From Sambucus nigra (lineage: Eukaryota > Streptophyta > Magnoliopsida > Dipsacales > Adoxaceae), in assembly GCA_949130495.1 (NCBI GenBank), contig OX422215.1, forward strand, positions 533,555,755 to 533,619,754: DNA of 64,000 nt, in the 5' to 3' direction. The notes beneath the pieces were generated by a model. That model was not told the origin of the DNA. It was given only the letters and a program-made list of their open reading frames with translations, and searched no databases. Position numbers and translations under genes: made by a program. This document shows, one piece after another, positions 44,401 through 53,478 of the stretch. Positions within the stretch are counted from its first letter, which is position 1; each line of letters opens with the position of its first letter.

Positions 44401-47400
44401 TAAACAAAACGACGTGATTTTGTTGAATGAATGAATTTAGAAAGAAAAAAAAAATAGTAGTCGTTGCGCCAAATAGTGAACAATAGTGTGCCATCTCAGC
44501 AAATAGCGTGTGCTATTAGAGCATCGCGCAAACCAATTAGCGCTATGTAACGTTTTTCGGTCTCTAGCGCGTTTTTGAAAACATTGATAAATAGTTACTA
44601 CAAACATAAGTTATCTATCTCTTTCTCAATCTCAAAACAATGAATAATGACTAACAAACATGAGAATGGACCTGTATAAAGTGGAACTCAACTAATATTA
44701 CAATATCCCTCTACTTAAAGGAAGTACAAATGAAGTGATTAAGCTACACTAGATAAGATTGGGAGTTTATCCCACATCGACTAATTGTGAGAAACTTTGC
44801 ATCATCTATTTTTATATATTTGTATTCCTTTTTCTTGAAAACTTATTGGAGCAAGTCCCACATCGATTGAAGACCATTTCCTCCCACCACGTTCCTTTAT
44901 AGGAGCTAATTTGTTATTTTTAAGGCGGCATGTACACTCTTTGTACTAGAATACTACTGAACTCATGGTGGAAGCGACCGCAAGGGTTAGGGCAATACAC
45001 GAGGGAGGAATGGAAGATGAGGAAGGAGAACAGAGACGGGGACGGAGGATGACGACACTTCTGCGAGAGGGAAGCCGCGGAGAGTTGAAGAAAAATCGAA
45101 GAAATCACTGTGAAAACGGACCAAATGCCATTTTGGAATCACTGTGAAAACCTCCCTTGCGGTCGTTAATGAGAAAAATATGCCATGCATAAAAAATTAA
45201 TTGGTTACAAGGTAGTACGCAAATTTGACTTATTAAATGTGCTTCAAACGCTTGTCCTGGGTTCGTCGTGAGGTGCACATTCGCTATTTTATTTTGATCA
45301 GTGTTTTAAAAAGCGCGCCATTGCACGCGACGTAGCACGCCATTGCGCATTTCGGGCGGAAAACGCGTGCACACAATTTAGACGCTTTTGTGCGTGATTG
45401 GCGTTATCCGCGTTGCGATTTGGTCTTCAGCTCTATATATTGACCAAATTACAAAACATACATTGTTTTGTAATTGGTTTTTCTTTTTCTTTTTCTTTTT
45501 CTTTTTCTTTTTTTCTTTTGTTTTTAAAAGTCATAGAGAATAGAAACCAATCAATGACCTCCCTACTTGTTTGTCACTTCCCAAAAAACAAAAAACAAGA
45601 AAATCCTAGCCCATTCAAAAAGCTCTTGAACTCAATCAAAGTCTTCGGTTGGTAGGAACTTCAAGGTCGATGCTCATCGGAACTTCAGGTCGATATCTTT
45701 GTTCGTCATTATTTTTTTTCTTTCTGTTGGATTTGGTTTTTAAAAGGGTTTCGGATTTCTTTGTTTTCAATTTTCTAATATTTCTTTTATCTTTTAGTTG
45801 TTAAAAAACCTTTTGTTCTGCTTGTGATCGTGATATATCATTTTTTTAATTTATGTGGTGACAAAAAAAGACGTCTAAAAAGGATTCATTTACTTTATTT
45901 GAAACAACGTGGTGGTGTTATTTGGAACAATGTGGTGGTGTTATTTGGAATGATGTGGTACTTTACAAATATATGACTTTATTCAAATGATGTAGTATTT
46001 TATTTGGAATTAACATTTGAACCTATTATTTGTATTTGTAATTATAAAAATCAAATGCACAAATTGCTTATGCGACGCGTCCCCTTAACCGAAACACGAC
46101 ACCATGCGTGACCATGTTTTAAAACATTGATTTTGACGAAGTAAACTAAGGTTTGGGTGAGCTATTGAGGATTACCAAATTAAATATATGACTTTATTTC
46201 AAATGATGTACAAATTTAATTTGGAATTAACATTTGAACCTATTATTTGTATTTGTAATTATAAAAATCAAATGCACAAATTGCTTACGCAACGCGTCCC
46301 CATGACCAAAACACGACACCATGCGTTACCATGCTTTAAAACATTGATTTTGACGAAGTAAACTAAGGTTTGGGTGAGCTATTGAGGATTACCAAACCAA
46401 ATATGATATCAGCGGCTTAAAACCAATCTCTGTCCCTGAGATCTCAGCCATATTGGGGGAGCTATTGAGGATTACCAAATTAAATATATGACTTTATTTC
46501 AAATGATGTACTATTTAATTTGGAATTAACGTTTGAACCTATTATTTGTATTTGTAATTATAAAAATCAAATGCACAAATTGCTTACGCGACGCGTCCCC
46601 ATGACCAAAACACGACACCATGCGTTACCATGCTATAAAACATTGATTTTGACGAAGTAAACTAAGGTTTCGGTGAGCTATTGAGGATTACCACACCAAA
46701 TATGATATCAGCGGCTTAAAACCAATCTCTGTCCCTGAGATCTCAGCCATATTGGGGGAACGGAATTATCCTGTGAGACACCGGTGTTGTCTCACCGGTT
46801 ATGGCCAAAACCCCAACCTCATCTCGTTGTGACATTTGTCTTCATAGTTGACGGTTCTACGTCTGCTAGTAATGCTAGTAATGAGGAGAGGTATGTAAAT
46901 TCCTAGAGTAACAGTAAAGAATGTAAGAATCAAGAATAGTAAAAATCCACCTGTAAGCACAAGTTCAACAGTCATGTTATCTCTTTGTTCCCACGCGATT
47001 GCTCTTAGACCTCTCTGATTCTTGATACGCGTCTAATCTCTTAAATCTAGAGTATGTATATGAAAGGTGTATACCAGTTATACATCATTATCTTTAATTA
47101 CTATTATTTTTTAGTTCATTTATTTATCCTGCTTCAATTAATTTTAGTTCATACTCCAAGAATATTGACATTACAATTAACAACATAATCGAATTGAGTG
47201 ATGACATATCTATCTCTATTCAGTTAATTTTATCGTCTTTTTCTATAGTTAGATTAATATCACACACATACCGTTAAACACCGAACAAGTCCAGGACATG
47301 TATATAATAATATTAAAAAATTAATGGGTGTTAGACCATGCTTTTGTATTTATTTAATTGACCATTTTGGTATTGCTATTTCTAAGAATTTGACTTAATT

Positions 47401-48222
47401 TAACACATCTAAAATATAGATTCCAAAACTGAAAAAAAGAAAAAGGGGCAACCCAATGCATGAGGCTCCTGTCATTGCGAAAGTGTTACTAGCATATAGT
47501 AAGCAGGGGTGGATCTATGAAGGGACAAGGAGGGGCCGGGGGCCCTCATGGGTTTTAGGGAAAAAATTACCCGGAAATTTGTTTTGGGGGTACTATATGT
47601 CAAAATAGAAAGTTAGAGGTTAAAATAATGGGGTTTTCGTCATAAAATGTAATAAGTTTAAAATAATTAAAACCCTACACGCCTCTTCTCTATTTGACAA
47701 CCTGATTCTTTCTCTTCTTTCTTCGTCTTCTTTCTTTCTCTCACTCGCGGAATAAGTTTTTAATTGATGTTGTTTATTTTTAATTGATGTAATTAAATGT
47801 CTCAATTTTTTCTAGGGGTCATGGAAAAATATTTCAAAAGAAAAAGAATTAATGAAACTTATTCCGAACCTCAAAGTGCAATCCCGAAATTTGGGATCAA
47901 ATAATGTGCAAATGCAAGAACAAACACAACCTTCCTCAAATAAATAAAAAAAAAAAATGGGGGTGTTATATGTAAAGATAGAAAGTTAAAGAGATAAACG
48001 ACGTCTTTGCAACTTTTAAAGTAAAAAAAGTACTAAATTTGTATAAAACTCGAAACTAAAACTACCATTTGGCCCCGACCATAAATCACAAAATTTGTAA
48101 ATTTACAAGAGCTATAATGTCTACCAATGCATGTACATTTACAAAACATAAACACATTGTTTAACTCACCTTCCAAGCTTGGTTCGTTTCTTAAACCCAA
48201 ACATATTGTTCTACCAGCCAAC
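26480..48222 (-). CDS. Kelch-repeat coiled-coil protein (At5g18590/At5g04420-type), last exon outside the window
   Basis: Exons (high to low): 48222-48170 (ATG 48204-48202), 38666-38585, 38519-38367, 38262-38185, 37871-37767, 37041-36975, 36878-36817, 36222-36080, 35763-35637, 35540-35426, 31232-31144, 28817-28734, 28636-28313, 27179-26658, 26539-26480. All have GT/AG borders and the phases join into 682 codons without a stop. It starts MFGFKKRTKLGR. About residues 75-410 hold kelch blades (PRFNHAAAVIGNKMVVVGGE, RSGHTVVRASSALILFGGED, RSNHVAALYDDKLLLIFGG, WYIAGGGSRKK, LLAFGGSKK). The C-terminal third is a coiled coil (LSNIVHSDNVRLEHDVAFLK). No acyl-CoA-binding domain is seen, although databases often give relatives an acyl-CoA-binding name. 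The family ends with about 25 more residues, not found in the 26.5 kb to the left. Its role is likely protein-protein scaffolding; the family is poorly characterised. Confidence 0.92.
28818..31143 (-). other. Kelch-gene intron carrying a LINE
   Basis: This 2.3 kb intron contains the plus-strand LINE remnant at 29440-30665. The rest is AT-rich with no recognised feature. Confidence 0.7.
29440..30665 (+). pseudogene. LINE reverse transcriptase C-terminal remnant in an intron
   Basis: Plus-strand frames give IPIEVWRTM, NKWRKSTFYH, NIQNCGNYREIKLI, GLRQGLALNPCLFAIY, HIPWCMLLADV, LLGSVMQSNNEINARVTSRI and a final HVADPKLWD-like tail, the order seen in plant LINE RT. Stops and frameshifts are dense. 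It lies opposite to the host gene and belongs to the same family as the pieces at 22-425, 3440-3672 and 22915-24185. Confidence 0.78.
32360..34125 (-). pseudogene. Degenerate gypsy gag plus an unidentified segment
   Basis: From high to low coordinate the minus strand has an N-terminal helical start (MLSNITARAEIIQQQQSRIN) and a Pro/Gly-rich stretch. Next comes a 145-residue open segment, 33691-33254, that I do not recognise (EEIDEEDVIPLTRRSLYADK, RYGGKPLYIPPKERV). It is followed by a CRKKGHMNNNCPF half-knuckle, then a gag core (MFDGKMDLDTFRID, AAKLEGYALVWWD, EVGLSQITSLSHAIEYAQ-like) and a final knuckle CYDCKMFGRRASD* in which His is Arg and the last Cys is a stop. The unrecognised part may be a captured sequence or an unusual gag region. 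Confidence 0.6.
34231..34242 (-). other. Primer binding site of the gag-only element
   Basis: The minus strand reads TGGTATCAAAGC, one change from the initiator-tRNA complement, four bases inside the 5' LTR. Confidence 0.75.
34848..34865. repeat. Poly-G tract (18 G)
   Basis: An uninterrupted run of 18 G lies near the right terminus of the hAT-like element, just before CGCTTTTGTCCACCCCTA. Confidence 0.9.
38667..39607 (-). other. Kelch-gene intron 1, left part
   Basis: The sequence is AT-rich. A GCCGGC/GGGTTGG-rich stretch at 39265-39400 looks like a decayed repeat, but I find no terminal structure or coding match. Confidence 0.4.
40712..40960. repeat. GTTCGAAC palindrome cluster in the solo LTR
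   Basis: Seven copies of CGTTCGAAC(G), most flanked by CT/AG so that longer inverted repeats such as CTCGTTCGAACGAG arise, are mixed with TCTAACGAG words. The block starts about 1.1 kb from the LTR start. Confidence 0.8.
41755..42117. mobile_element. hAT-type MITE, 363 bp
   Basis: The ends CTCTGTTCTAAAAGGC and GCCTTTTAGAACCTTG are inverted, with an exact 8-bp duplication ATATTTAG (41747-41754 and 42118-42125). Subterminal GCCTAGGC/GCCTTGAGGC words resemble the larger MITEs at 2337 and 43126, so it is a related subfamily. It is inserted in the solo LTR. Confidence 0.9.
43126..44093. mobile_element. hAT-type MITE, 968 bp (relative of 2337-3262, inverted)
   Basis: Termini CAATGTTTAAAAAGGCG and CTTTGTAAACATTG, with an exact 8-bp duplication AAATTAAG (43118-43125 and 44094-44101). 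The reverse complement follows 2337-3262 through most of its length, including the AT-rich core, so the two are members of one family. Minus-strand ORFs in the core are AT-rich chance frames. Confidence 0.93.
44102..45290. other. Kelch-gene intron 1, middle part
   Basis: No protein homology. A GCGCGTTTTTGAAAACATTG right end near 44565-44586 resembles the hAT MITE termini, but its left end is not found. Two snRNA-type promoter modules lie at 44769-44902. Confidence 0.4.
44769..44902 (+). promoter_or_regulatory. Two snRNA-type promoter modules (USE + TATA) in tandem
   Basis: ATCCCACATCG (44769-44779) with TATATAT at 44813, and GTCCCACATCG (44855-44865) with TTTATAG at 44896, both match the plant snRNA upstream element RTCCCACATCG. 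The gaps of 33 and 30 bp are close to the spacing of Pol II-type plant snRNA promoters. I see no U1-U6 or U3 RNA sequence downstream, so it may be an snRNA pseudo-locus or a repeat that carries the motif. Confidence 0.45.
45299..46129. mobile_element. hAT-type MITE, 831 bp
   Basis: Termini CAGTGTTTTAAAAAGCGCG and CATGTTTTAAAACATTG. The flanks ATTTTGAT (45291-45298) and ATTTTGAC (46130-46137) match at 7 of 8 bases. Subterminal GCG/CACGC words replace the GCCTC words of the other MITEs. A (CTTTTT)n stretch lies at 45478-45515. Confidence 0.8.
46161..46759. repeat. 300-bp tandem repeat containing the MITE right end
   Basis: Units 46161-46460 and 46461-46759 start GCTATTGAGGATTACCAAAT. Each contains the last part of the MITE at 45299 (CGACGCGTCCCC...CATTGATTTTGACG) plus flanking sequence, so with the original there are three copies of that terminus. 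Confidence 0.88.
46760..47503. other. Kelch-gene intron 1, no recognised feature
   Basis: AT-rich sequence without repeats, termini or coding matches that I can support. Confidence 0.4.
47504..48040 (+). mobile_element. hAT element fragment with transposase N-terminus
   Basis: A CAGGGGTGGATC terminus at 47504 is of the type CAGGGGCGGA common in plant hAT elements. At 47821-47904 a short ORF reads MEKYFKRKRINETYSEPQSA and stops after 27 residues. This resembles the start of TTF-type/ZMYM1-like hAT transposases (MERFFKRK). The right terminus and the rest of the gene are missing. Confidence 0.45.
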
Positions 48223-48311
48223 CTGCAACAAAAAGCACATATATAATTTATCATAACAAAAAAAAAACCCAAATTACTCATATACAACAAATATGAATTT
48301 ATGAGCACTAC

Positions 48312-48375
48312 CTCGGCCGAAAAATCTGACACACCGCGCAGTTAGGGTTTTAGTTTTGGAAACACAAATTTGGCA
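48312..48375 (-). other. Kelch-gene 5' UTR exon (predicted)
   Basis: A leader ending in GGCCGAG at 48312 is followed by a GT donor and, 88 bp further on, a TTGTTGCAG acceptor before the exon with the ATG. The upstream limit is unknown. A leader intron is common in such genes, and this is inference from splice signals. Confidence 0.5.
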
Positions 48376-49590
48376 TTCAATAAGTGTTGAGGAAAGACAA
48401 AGAAACCATCGATACAGTAGATGTAGCTGTGAGGTCCATTAGGTTTTGGAATTTTCCCTATTGACTACTGACAAGGTACTAACAATTTGTAGCCATTATT
48501 ATATATTCATCAGATTATATATGTGTTGTGCGTTATGATTATGATCCTTTTTGGTTGGTGTTAATGTGTGTTATATGAGTAACCGGGAGGGCGTAGGTTA
48601 GCAAGTGCTTTTGTTTGTTTGGTTGTGGCGATTTTAAATTGCGCTGGGAAGTGTGAGCGCATAGTAATATATTGACAGTAGATGAAAAAGGTGACCGTTG
48701 GTGATGTGTTTTGATTTGAGTGACTCGAGATGGGCGAGGGTATTTATTGCGTGGGGTAAATGGGCTGCTTTGGCCCACATGATTCTTGGGACTTGTGGTT
48801 GGGGCAGCCATTTTGTTCTTTTTTTATTGGGTTAGGACTTGGGACAGGCTTTTATTGATTCCAATCGCAATCATATGTACAAATTGGGGTGGTTATGTTC
48901 TCAATTATTAATTTTGGGATTGTTAACATTCACTCAATCTCATTTTTATATTAAAAAATACATAATTTATTTTAGAATTATTAGTTAAAAAAAAAATTCA
49001 AATTTTATTTATTCTTTTAAATAGAAGTACACTATTAACAATAAGACTAAATAATACACTTATAATTATAAATGCAGGTGCAGTTGCAATTGTAACTGAC
49101 TCTATCTACATTGACAAGTGTAATTGTATTTATATTCATCAGTACAATTGTATCTACATTAATAATTATAACACATGTGAACTTATTGAAAAGTCTAAAA
49201 AATGCGTGTCCTTAACGTTAATTAAGGATAAAGTTAAAAGGGATTTTTCACCATCTCACATTTTATTTATTTCATCATATTTTGCTAATTAATTGTAATT
49301 TATACGGGAAATAATGGTGGGGTACGTTGTATGTTTTTAAATTGGGTGATGTGCATAATTTGGTGGGCATTTAAAAGTTTCCTTGTTTTTTTAAGAAGAA
49401 TGATATGAGTTTGAATGTATCATTCAAATGAAATAATAGATGATTTTCAATACATATTTGTGGTTTATAACATTACTCTTTTTGTAATTAATATATTTTT
49501 TTTAAATGTAAGGGCCAACGTTACACTAATCATGAAAAAAAATTATAAATAAGTAAAATTTGTTAGTGGATCTCATTGTATTTTATTTTC
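48376..49590. promoter_or_regulatory. Upstream region of the kelch gene and AT-rich intergenic sequence
   Basis: The minus strand has CAATAAATACC at 48741-48749, a possible TATA element roughly 540 bp upstream of the ATG. Beyond 48850 the sequence is AT-rich. Short related runs around ACAATTGTATCTACATTAAT appear at 49090-49175. No gene is recognised. Confidence 0.3.
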
Positions 49591-49599
49591 ACTTTTAAA

Positions 49600-50430
49600 A
49601 CACTCAAACGAGATTCATGCATGTTCGAGATCCAAGATGAGGCAACTTAATAGATAATGAAAAATAAAATACAATATAAATGCAAAGTAAAGATAACACG
49701 AATCAACTAATAAGCACACAACAAGATATATGAGGATCACTAATTTGGCTACATCCACAGATAATGATGGCTTCCTTTCTTTTATTTAATCAATAATAGG
49801 GATACAACTTTCAACCCTCGTTATCTCTCCCAATGTGTATACAAGAGCATTATGAAGAATAACAACAATTTTACAACTTAGGTTAAATGACCCTAAAATA
49901 GCATGTTTATATAAAGGAGCATTGGGAACAAAATATCCATATACCTTTAATTAAACAAAATTTTAGGTGTTTGCTTTATCCAAATAAACCTTTGAGGGTT
50001 GACAACTCCAACTTCATCAAAGGGCCTCAATAATGTAGAACATTTATTAAGTTTGAATAATGTTCAAACTTAGCCATTGGTACCACCTTCATCAATATAT
50101 ATATATATATATATTGGGTTATCTTTTCTACTAATTTTCTTCAAAAGAATAACATCACCCCCGATAACCTCTTAAATGAAATGAAACCAGACATTAATAT
50201 GGTTAGTCTCACATAATGAACTTTAAATATTTATCCAATGAGATAACACTTTAGCTATTATAACTCACCCCCACACAATCTTATGCAATCCTAAAATCAC
50301 CACTACGACCCTAAAGCCAAAAGACATTTTTGATTGCTTATGTTGTTGCCATATTCATTGTATGTAGTCAATAAGGCAAATGTGGCCTACAATATAGACC
50401 TCTAGTTGAGTTGGACATATATCAATATAC
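49600..50430 (-). pseudogene. Decayed copia LTR and RNase H tail
   Basis: 49600-49960 resembles the copia LTR at 22499-22914 (GGCTACATCCACAGATAATG, GATGGCTTCCTTTCTTT). 50030-50420 follows the RNase H/pol tail at 4105-4460 at DNA level (TTGAATAATGTTCAAACTTA, GGTACCACCTTCATC). It contains an (AT)10 run at 50095-50114 and many indels. No protein could be made. Confidence 0.65.
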
Positions 50431-50435
50431 ACATG

Positions 50436-52692
50436 TGTGACACCCCGCTTATTAAAATAAGAGGTGGCCAGCCCGCTACTCCAATAATTACACGAATCAT
50501 AGATGGTCCATTCTTAGCATCACTGTAGTACAATAAGATATGAGATAACCACCAATTATTTTAGAAAACGAATTGCCAAAATTTATTTTGTAAGTTAATG
50601 AAAAACATTTAAACAATCCAATTGAAAAAAATGTGGATATAAAAGAAGACTGTTGTTAGATAATCAACCATATACATCAAAATAACCGAATAAGTTGTCG
50701 GTTAACAAACCTTTACAAGCAGGTTACACCGAGTATTAAAGTACAATATCACATTATATAATACAATTACAAAACTTGGGCAGCACACCCGAATGTGTAA
50801 CCGATCATAACTAGAATACAAAATGAGGGAAGCGTCTATATCAAGTATCCCATAACATCCGCAAAGTGTTATAGCTCCAGGACACTGGGATAGAAAAGTC
50901 AATACGGGCGTCCTTGTGGCGGAGCAACTGGGCGAATATAAGATTCATGAAAAACAAGGAGATATAAACGGGTCAGGGCCCGATTTAATATGATATGGTA
51001 ACCATGTGAATAAATAGTATGACGGTTATGAACATCAATTATCATAAATCAGCTTAACTCGCTCCCCACAATTTGCAATAATAATAAATATCCTTACCTC
51101 TCAATCTAAATGTACAACCTAGCTCAATATCAAATACAGTGATCAATATTCATATGTGCAGGAAAATATAGATAAATCCTACTTAACAATATTCCATTTC
51201 AGTTTGACACCATTTACTTCACAGTTCCTTTTCTCTTTATGAAGCATTTTCAAAGCAATTTATTTCAAAAAATGCTTTTCCATCAGTGAGATTTCCACTT
51301 TGACAAGAATAGTTATAATCACATCATATAACGATTCTAAGATCATCCTTCCCGGTTCCCCCATTGGATGCGCTCCGAAATAGCTATCATCTTCCAGGGC
51401 CTATCATCAAGACCACCTGGGCATCCTACATCGCGTGACATCGGGAAGTGGCCATATACCTTCAACAGTGAGTCATAATCACACTCGGAATTACTTCACT
51501 TTGAACAATAATCACACAATATATAATAACCGGTACTATGGTCGAGGACTATATTCATCCTGCATTCATTAGCTAGGGGACTTCACCTCATGTGCGTAAC
51601 TTCCCCTGTGATAGCATTTAGAGAGGTGTGTATATACAAATTATCATTCACAAGTTATTCCCATTCTAAAATATGCATTACATTTTATCCGGGGCCATAA
51701 GCGTTTCATGACATATTTCATAAACCACACGTTTAATATATTTCCATATTAGCCTCCAAGAAACTTAACGACAAACTGATGATCTCCTAAGTATAATATT
51801 ACTTCAACCCAATTCTAGAAGTCCACAGTAACTCACTATAATTCTCCCTAGACCTAGACTAGTTCATTTATAAAAAGAATCATTTAACTTCCTCTAATTT
51901 AACTAACAAAATTGATTCCCGAACTAAGCCCCAACTCTCAATTCTAACTTAGGTTCTTAAATACTTTACTACTAGACCCAAATACTATAGTTTTACTTCA
52001 TTCAAGAATGTTCTTAAGTCCCTATATTAAAAGAAATAAGCTAGAGGAAACTAAGCATTTTAGGGTGAAAACCAGGGGACCGGTCAACCGGCCATGAGAT
52101 TGCGATCGACCGCGCCTCTTTAGTTTTGCTTAGAAAGGAATACAATAAGCTCATTTTGGAAGGCCTGGTCGATCGGTCCTTGGATCGCGGTCGATCGCGC
52201 TCTGAATTTATACTTATCGAGGAAAGCAGTATGCCTCCCCCTTAAGGCCCGGTCGACCGGGCTTTGGGCCGTGGTCGACCGCGCCTACCCACGATTTTCA
52301 CTTCTTCTACAATACTAAATTCCAAAACCTAAACCCTTTATGCTTACACTTCCTTCATTCTCATCAACTCACAACATAACCACAACATTTCTCCACCACA
52401 ACAAACCCACATGACCAACTTAAATCATACAAACAACAAGATCCAATGGTTAAACTTCAATATTTATCAAAACCTAACATTTGTTCAATTCTTCCAAATT
52501 CATAACTATCACTACAATTTATACACATGGAATCATAAATTTTTAAGTAAAAACTTGCCTTAGGGTTGTAGTTTCAGAATTCCTTCCGGTAGCAACATAT
52601 CCAAAGCCCAAATCTTGAATTCTCTTCCTTTCTCTCTCTTTTCTCCACACTTATCTTTCTCTCTCCCTCTCTCTAGGTTTAAGAACATATAA
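50436..52692 (-). mobile_element. Truncated LTR related to the solo LTR, cut by CACTA insertion
   Basis: It begins TGTGACACCCCG, the reverse complement of the solo-LTR end, and shares its layout (for example CGGGTCAGGGCCCG against CGGGCTCTGACCCG). The part matching the LTR start, about 540 bp, is missing. The LTR stops where CACTACAGG begins at 52697. The lost part may continue beyond the right end of the CACTA element, outside the window. Confidence 0.7.
52075..52290. repeat. GGTCGACC-type palindrome block in the truncated LTR
   Basis: Three roughly 75-bp units each carry a paired GGTCGACCGG/GGTCGATCGG word and a CGGTCGATCGCGC/TGGTCGACCGCGCC word. The relative position in the LTR is similar to that of the GTTCGAAC block at 40712-40960, but the sequence is different. 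Confidence 0.7.
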
Positions 52693-52739
52693 TTGGCACT
52701 ACAGGAATACTGATTTTTCCCAGCATAAATTAAATGCCG

Positions 52740-53215
52740 AAAAAAGCACTAAAAATGCAGGTAACGTTTTTTGCGGCACTTTTTGCAGCATTTCTACAAG
52801 TGCGGTAATAGCCAATGTGGTAAAAGAACAACGGCATTTTAAAAAATGCCGCGAAAAGTTAGCGGCACTTATAGCGGCATTTCCACAAGTGTGGTAGCCA
52901 ATGTGGTAAAAGAACAACAGCATTTTAAAAAATGCCGCGAAAAGTTAGCGGCACTTATAGCGGCATTTCCACAAGTGCGGTAGCCAATGTGGTAAAAGAA
53001 CAACGGCACTTTAAAAAATGCGGCAAAAAGTTAGTAACACTTTTAAGCATTTATATTAATGCTGGTAATAACCTTTTAACGGCATTAAAAAATGTTGATA
53101 ATAATCTTTTGCAACACCTATTAAATGTTCAACACACTTTTGACGGCACTAAAAAAATGCTGAGAATAAATATAGCGGCATCAAACAAAATGTTGACATT
53201 ATTTTGTAATATATG
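52740..53215. repeat. CACTA subterminal repeats
   Basis: Units of about 86 bp hold GCGGCACTTATAGCGGCATT, CCACAAGTG and AAAAAATGCCGCGAAAAGTT. Two are nearly identical (from 52861 and 52947) and weaker copies lie on both sides. Such GC-rich motif arrays are the transposase-binding regions in CACTA elements. Confidence 0.8.
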
Positions 53216-53478
53216 ACTGGGAACGGGTGTTAAAAAAATCAATTATAAGAAGTATTGTATTTATGTGCAAATACATTACCATAACATTAAATTCAGAGGG
53301 CAGTAATCAAATTAAAACGTCATTAAATTAAAACCAATAGTATTCATCGTAAATAAATATAATTGTGCTTGGAACAATTATCCATTCACAAAATAAAATG
53401 TATCACTTGTCCAATAAGAAAAAGGGGGGAAACAGGGAAACTAAATTTTATATAATGTACGATCCTTCTTCATTAAAG

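Noticed and set aside
44460..44592. Possible further hAT MITE ending GCGCGTTTTTGAAAACATTG
   Set aside because: Only the right terminus is seen; no left terminus or 8-bp duplication can be shown.
48539..48811. Pro/Ser/His-rich minus ORF upstream of the kelch gene
   Set aside because: It sits in the presumed promoter/leader, has low-complexity composition and no homology.
52699..53216. ORFs in the CACTA subterminal repeat (plus 52932-53216, minus 52699-52923)
   Set aside because: They are made of repeated GCGGCA/TGCCGC motifs, with no gene-like features.
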